DNA of 64,000 bases, taken from assembly GCF_020089865.1 (NCBI RefSeq), contig NZ_JAIRBM010000007.1, positions 1 to 64,000 on the forward strand, written 5' to 3'. The number at the start of each line of letters is the position of its first letter. The first letter of the stretch is position 1. The translations under genes were made by a program, and so were the position numbers. This DNA comes from Microvirga puerhi. GTDB taxonomy: Bacteria; Pseudomonadota; Alphaproteobacteria; Rhizobiales; Beijerinckiaceae. Below are positions 60,641-64,000 of this stretch, piece after piece. A model generated the notes under the pieces. The model saw only the letters and a program-made list of their open reading frames with translations, made no database searches and was not told where the DNA came from.

Positions 60641-61837
60641 TCAGGCGGCCTTGGCGTCCGTTTCGCGAAGGCGCGCGAAGCCGGCATCGAGGTCGCGCTT
60701 GAGATCGTCGAGATCTTCGAGACCGATATGGAAGCGCAAGGCGTGGCCACCCGGCACCCACTTGGTTGCAGTCCGGTAGGTCGCGCAGTCGAATGGGATG
60801 ACCAGGCTCTCGAAGCCGCCCCACGAATAGCCCATTCCGAAAAGGGCGAGGCCGTCCAGCATAGCTGCCAGGGCGCGGTCGGAGCAGGGCTTCAGGATGA
60901 TCGAGAACAGGCCCGACGACCCCTTGAAGTCGCGCTTCCAGATGTCATGGCCGGGACAGGTCTCGAGCGCCGGGTGAAGAACCTGCGCCACTTCCGGCCG
61001 CGCTGCGAGCCAGCGGGCCATGTCGAGCGCCTGCTTCTCGTGCTCGCGCAACCGCAGCGCCATCGTGCGGAGGCCGCGCAGGCCAAGGAATACGTCCTCC
61101 GGACCGGGGCACATGGCGAAGGCATCGTACGTATCCCGCAGCGCGCTAAAGCAGCGCTCGTTGGCGGAGACGAGGCCCAGGAGCAGATCTGAGCCGCCGC
61201 TCAGATACTTGGTGCCGGCTTCGATCGCGATGTCGACACCGCGTTCATGAGGGGGGAAGAACAGCGGCGTTGCCCAGGTGTTGTCCATGATGACCACGGC
61301 GCCGTGCCGGCGCGCCACCTCGGCAATGGCTGGGATGTCCTGCATCTCGAAGGACTGCGAGCCGGGAGCTTCCGTGAAGACAACTGTCGTGTTCGGCCGG
61401 ATCAGGGTCTCGATTCCGGCGCCGATCAGAGGGTCGTAATAGGTGGTTTCCACACCAAATTTCTTCAGCATTCCGTCGCAGAAAATCCGGGTCGGACGAT
61501 AGACCGAATCCGTCATCAGGAGATGGTCGCCGGCCTTAAGGCAGGACATCAGCGCGACCGTGACGGCAGCCAATCCGGAGGGTGCGAGTACCGTACCGGC
61601 AGCTCCGGACATTTCGGTCCAGGCTTTTTCGAGCGAATCCGTCGTCGGAGTGCCTTTCGTTCCATAGGAATAGCGGCCCCGCCGGTGTAGGAGATCGTCG
61701 GTGGTGGGGTACAGGACCGTCGAGCCGCGGTAGATCGGCGTGTTGACGAATCCATGCTGCTCGGACGGGTCGCGTCCGGCATGAACGAGGCGGGTGCGTT
61801 CACCCAGATCGGCGAGGTTCGGTGGGGACTTGGTCAT
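60641..61837 (-). CDS. metC: Cystathionine beta-lyase
   Basis: This 398-residue PLP enzyme has the Cys/Met-metabolism fold: the cofactor Lys in AGTKYLSGGSDLLLG, VIMDNTWATPLFFPP, LAPSGLAAVTVAL, and GYSWGGFESLVIP at the C-terminal side, which favours MetC. It cleaves cystathionine to homocysteine, pyruvate and ammonia. It is divergent from aapJ. Confidence 0.92.
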   Translation of the reverse strand: MTKSPPNLADLGERTRLVHAGRDPSEQHGFVNTPIYRGSTVLYPTTDDLLHRRGRYSYGTKGTPTTDSLEKAWTEMSGAAGTVLAPSGLAAVTVALMSCLKAGDHLLMTDSVYRPTRIFCDGMLKKFGVETTYYDPLIGAGIETLIRPNTTVVFTEAPGSQSFEMQDIPAIAEVARRHGAVVIMDNTWATPLFFPPHERGVDIAIEAGTKYLSGGSDLLLGLVSANERCFSALRDTYDAFAMCPGPEDVFLGLRGLRTMALRLREHEKQALDMARWLAARPEVAQVLHPALETCPGHDIWKRDFKGSSGLFSIILKPCSDRALAAMLDGLALFGMGYSWGGFESLVIPFDCATYRTATKWVPGGHALRFHIGLEDLDDLKRDLDAGFARLRETDAKAA

Positions 61838-61958
61838 GATTTCGGGCGGTTGATGGAGGGTCTCCGATGTGAAGCTCCGCCCCGCTCGGCGTCAACCCCA
61901 ACCGAAAGTGTCATCCATCAAGACTTGACCAGTGATCAATCATGGAATGTGATAGTTG

Positions 61959-61973
61959 CGATACCGTATCGCT
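61959..61973. promoter_or_regulatory. Perfect palindrome in the metC-aapJ gap
   Basis: GCGATAC-C-GTATCGC at 61959-61973 is a 15-base palindrome in the 226-base divergent gap, about 90 bases before the aapJ start. It may be an operator; no regulator gene is adjacent. Confidence 0.3.
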
Positions 61974-62063
61974 CGATGACAGGGCGGACCGGTGTGGCAG
62001 GGAACTCGGCTGGGCTGCGAACTTTTCGCCGAGCCAAGTCTAACTTTGGGAGACTATATCGAC

Positions 62064-63086
62064 ATGAAAAAGGCTATCGCATCGATTGCCTTCGGCCTTC
62101 TGACGGCCGGCCTGATCTCGACGGGTGCTTCGGCCCAGGCGACCCTCGCTAGCGTCAAGCAGAAAGGTTATCTGACCTGCGGCTCGAACACGGGCTTGGC
62201 CGGCTTCGGCCTCCCGGACGCGCAGGGCAACTGGACGGGTCTCGACGTCGAGTTCTGCCGCGCCATCGCCGCGGCGATCTTCGACGATCCGACCAAGGTT
62301 CGCTTCATTCCGCTCGCCGCCAAGGACCGCTTCACGGCGCTTCAGTCGGGCGAGGTGGATGTCCTGTCCCGTAACTCGACCGTGACGATGTCGCGCGACA
62401 CGCAGCTCGGCCTCGATTTCCCTGCCGTTAACTACTACGACGGCCAGGGCTTCATGGTCCGCAAGAAGCTTGGCGTGTCCTCTGCCAAGGAGCTGAACGG
62501 CGCCTCGATCTGCACCCAGCAGGGCACGACGACCGAGCTGAACCTCGCCGACTACTTCCGCGCCAACAACATGAAGTACGAGGTGGTGGCCTTCGCGACG
62601 TCGGACGAGACGTTCAAGGCCTATGACGCCGGCCGCTGCGACGCGTTCACGACGGACGCCTCCGGTCTCTATGCCGAGCGCCTTCGCGCCTCGAACCCGG
62701 ACGATCATATCGTTCTGCCCGAGATCATCTCAAAGGAGCCGCTTGGCCCAGCTGTTCGCCATGGCGACAATCAGTGGGCTGACATCGTCCGTTGGACCTT
62801 CAACGCCATGCTCGATGCCGAGGAACTCGGCGTGACCAAGGCGAACGTGGACCAGATGAAGACCTCCGACAACCCGGAGATCAAGCGTCTGCTCGGCACC
62901 GAGGGCAAGTTCGGCGAAGCCGTCGGCCTGTCCAACGACTGGGCCGTGCGCATCATCAAGCACGTCGGCAACTACGGCGAGAGCTTCGAGCGCAACGTCG
63001 GCGAAGGCTCCAAGCTGAAGATCAAGCGCGGCCAGAACGCGCTCTGGACCAAGGGCGGCCTGCAGTACGGCCTCCCGATCCGCTAA
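62064..63086 (+). CDS. aapJ: General L-amino acid ABC transporter, substrate-binding protein
   Basis: This 340-residue protein has a signal peptide (MKKAIASIAFGLLTAGLIST, ending ASAQ) and the AapJ pattern: KGYLTCGSNTGLAGFG, GLDVEFCRAIAAAIF, DVLSRNSTVTMSRDT, GASICTQQGTTTELNLADYF, and the end GQNALWTKGGLQYGLPIR. It binds a broad range of L-amino acids for the AapQMP system. The ATG at 62064 is inside a longer frame; the earlier start would lack a signal peptide. Confidence 0.95.
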   Translation: MKKAIASIAFGLLTAGLISTGASAQATLASVKQKGYLTCGSNTGLAGFGLPDAQGNWTGLDVEFCRAIAAAIFDDPTKVRFIPLAAKDRFTALQSGEVDVLSRNSTVTMSRDTQLGLDFPAVNYYDGQGFMVRKKLGVSSAKELNGASICTQQGTTTELNLADYFRANNMKYEVVAFATSDETFKAYDAGRCDAFTTDASGLYAERLRASNPDDHIVLPEIISKEPLGPAVRHGDNQWADIVRWTFNAMLDAEELGVTKANVDQMKTSDNPEIKRLLGTEGKFGEAVGLSNDWAVRIIKHVGNYGESFERNVGEGSKLKIKRGQNALWTKGGLQYGLPIR

Positions 63087-63100
63087 CGAATGCGGGGCAT

Positions 63101-63124
63101 GGTGCCCGGATCGCTCCGGGCACC
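63101..63124 (+). terminator. Hairpin between aapJ and aapQ
   Basis: Perfect 10-base arms, GGTGCCCGGA (63101-63110) and TCCGGGCACC (63115-63124), enclose a 4-base loop. It probably stabilises the aapJ message or attenuates read-through so that binding protein is made in excess. Confidence 0.6.
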
Positions 63125-63136
63125 GCTATCGGTCGC

Positions 63137-63157
63137 GGCGGCTCGATTCGAGCCGCC
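63137..63157 (+). terminator. Second hairpin between aapJ and aapQ
   Basis: GGCGGCTCGA (63137-63146) pairs with TCGAGCCGCC (63148-63157), an almost direct palindrome. It follows the first hairpin by 12 bases, so the intercistronic spacer has two strong structures. Confidence 0.5.
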
Positions 63158-63214
63158 TCGGTCGGAGAGGGACGGAGACGACCCAAGAACAACAAGTCAT
63201 AAAGGATGGGTTCG

Positions 63215-64000
63215 GTGAATAGCGTTGTCAGCCAGGCGGAGCCGCCGAAGAAGTCATTTCTCTACGACCCGAAGGTGCGTGCGGCCTTCTACCAGATCCT
63301 TCTCGTCGTTGTCGTTACATACCTGTTCTATAAGGCTGCAACGAATGCCATCGAGAACCTCCAGAGGGCGAAGATCGCCTCGGGGTTCGGATTTCTCGAA
63401 AACACCGCCGGCTTCGATATCAGCCAGAGCCTGATTCCGTTCAGTGCAGCCGGCTCGACCTATGGCGATGCCTTCCTGGTCGGGCTCTTGAACACCCTTG
63501 TGGTGGCGGCCATCGGAATCGTGTTCGCTACTATTCTCGGCTTTGCGATCGGCATCGCGCGTCTGTCCACCAACTGGATGGTGGCGAAGGTCGCGATGGT
63601 CTACGTGGAGCTTCTGCGCAATATCCCGCTGCTGCTGCAGCTGCTGTTCTGGTACATCGCGGTGCTCGGACCGCTGCCGCAGCCGCGCAATTCCCTTGAG
63701 ATGGGAGGCGGATTCTTCCTCAATTCCCGCGGCCTCTTCATGCCGCGTCCAATCTTCGCCTCCGACGTCTCGGCCATTCTTATCGCGCTGGCGATCGGTG
63801 TCGTGGGGGCGTTCGTATTCCGCCATTGGGCGAAGAAGCAGCAGGCGGCCACCGGACGGCAATATCGCGTCGGCCTCGTCACCCTGGGGCTCGTGCTCGG
63901 CCTTCCGATCCTGACCTGGATCGTCCTTGCGTTGACGGCGACCAACCCGATCGGTTTCGATCCACCGCGGAAGGGGACCTTCAATCTTCAGGGCGGCATG
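63215..64000 (+). CDS. aapQ: General L-amino acid ABC transporter, permease (5' part)
   Basis: The frame runs off the window end; 262 residues are visible. The GTG at 63215 has AAAGGA 8 bases upstream and is preferred to the ATG at 63206, which overlaps that site. Features include a first membrane span (FYQILLVVVVTYLFYKAA), GSTYGDAFLVGLLNTLVVAA and the permease motif VELLRNIPLLLQLLFWY, followed by the long AapQ insertion. It forms the inner-membrane channel with AapM for AapJ. Confidence 0.93.
   Translation, partial: MNSVVSQAEPPKKSFLYDPKVRAAFYQILLVVVVTYLFYKAATNAIENLQRAKIASGFGFLENTAGFDISQSLIPFSAAGSTYGDAFLVGLLNTLVVAAIGIVFATILGFAIGIARLSTNWMVAKVAMVYVELLRNIPLLLQLLFWYIAVLGPLPQPRNSLEMGGGFFLNSRGLFMPRPIFASDVSAILIALAIGVVGAFVFRHWAKKQQAATGRQYRVGLVTLGLVLGLPILTWIVLALTATNPIGFDPPRKGTFNLQGGM

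Noticed and set aside
1..64000. tRNA, rRNA, CRISPR array or insertion sequence
   Set aside because: No cloverleaf, rRNA-like stretch, regular repeat-spacer series or transposase was seen on reading the intergenic regions, though no covariance or repeat search could be run.

Overview
The window reads as a high-GC alphaproteobacterial chromosome segment, most like the Hyphomicrobiales (Methylobacteriaceae or Microvirga type). This rests on gene families, not on a search: a Porin_2-type porin, a CoxMNOP-type oxidase cluster, an AapJ/AapQ amino-acid transporter, a three-subunit opine-type oxidase, DUF6894 and DUF2189 proteins, and an RgtE/RgtF-like lipid glycosylation pair. No rRNA, tRNA, CRISPR array, prophage or insertion sequence was recognised.

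Layout. 1-1021: 3' end of an autotransporter gene. 1111-7413: a LysR regulator divergent from a run of peptide-type binding protein, FAD amine/amino-acid oxidase, RidA, FMN alpha-hydroxy-acid-oxidase-like enzyme and SGNH hydrolase, which looks like an amino-acid or opine-like catabolic set. 7577-12497: a large SH3/Trp-repeat secreted protein, a small secreted protein and a porin. 12656-19244: a fermentative block on the minus strand (L-serine dehydratase carrying an apparent Tat signal, pyruvate formate-lyase, its activase, and an AspT-type exchanger). 20010-23612: a ribose-type sugar ABC transporter. 24193-31679: a second peptide-type binding protein with a creatininase-family hydrolase, a LysR regulator, and a HisJ-like binding protein followed by an opine-oxidase-like three-subunit dehydrogenase.

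31829-38706 is the most unusual part. A class III cyclase/AAA-ATPase/helical-repeat protein is translationally coupled to a YcaO protein, which overlaps a TfuA protein; a gluzincin-like metallopeptidase and an uncharacterised 180-residue protein follow. YcaO plus TfuA is the signature of peptide or protein backbone modification (azoline or thioamide), so this resembles an undescribed RiPP-type or protein-modifying locus with its own cyclase/ATPase. No clear precursor gene was found.

38792-43590: a 109-residue unknown, a DHA2 MFS exporter, a GntR regulator divergent from kduD with a perfect operator-like inverted repeat between them, and a DUF2189 membrane protein. 43657-48110: an aa3-type cytochrome oxidase cluster (II, I, III, III-like, IV). 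48445-57527: small hypotheticals and housekeeping enzymes (YbaK/ProX deacylase, NADP-binding oxidoreductase, DJ-1/PfpI protein, dienelactone hydrolase, Bcr/CflA MFS, threonine/serine dehydratase, PoxB-like ThDP enzyme, DUF302). 57747-60610: ArnT-like transferase, GT2 and LAB_N protein, likely polyprenyl-phosphate-sugar/lipid A or core modification. 60641-64000: cystathionine beta-lyase divergent from aapJ and a partial aapQ.
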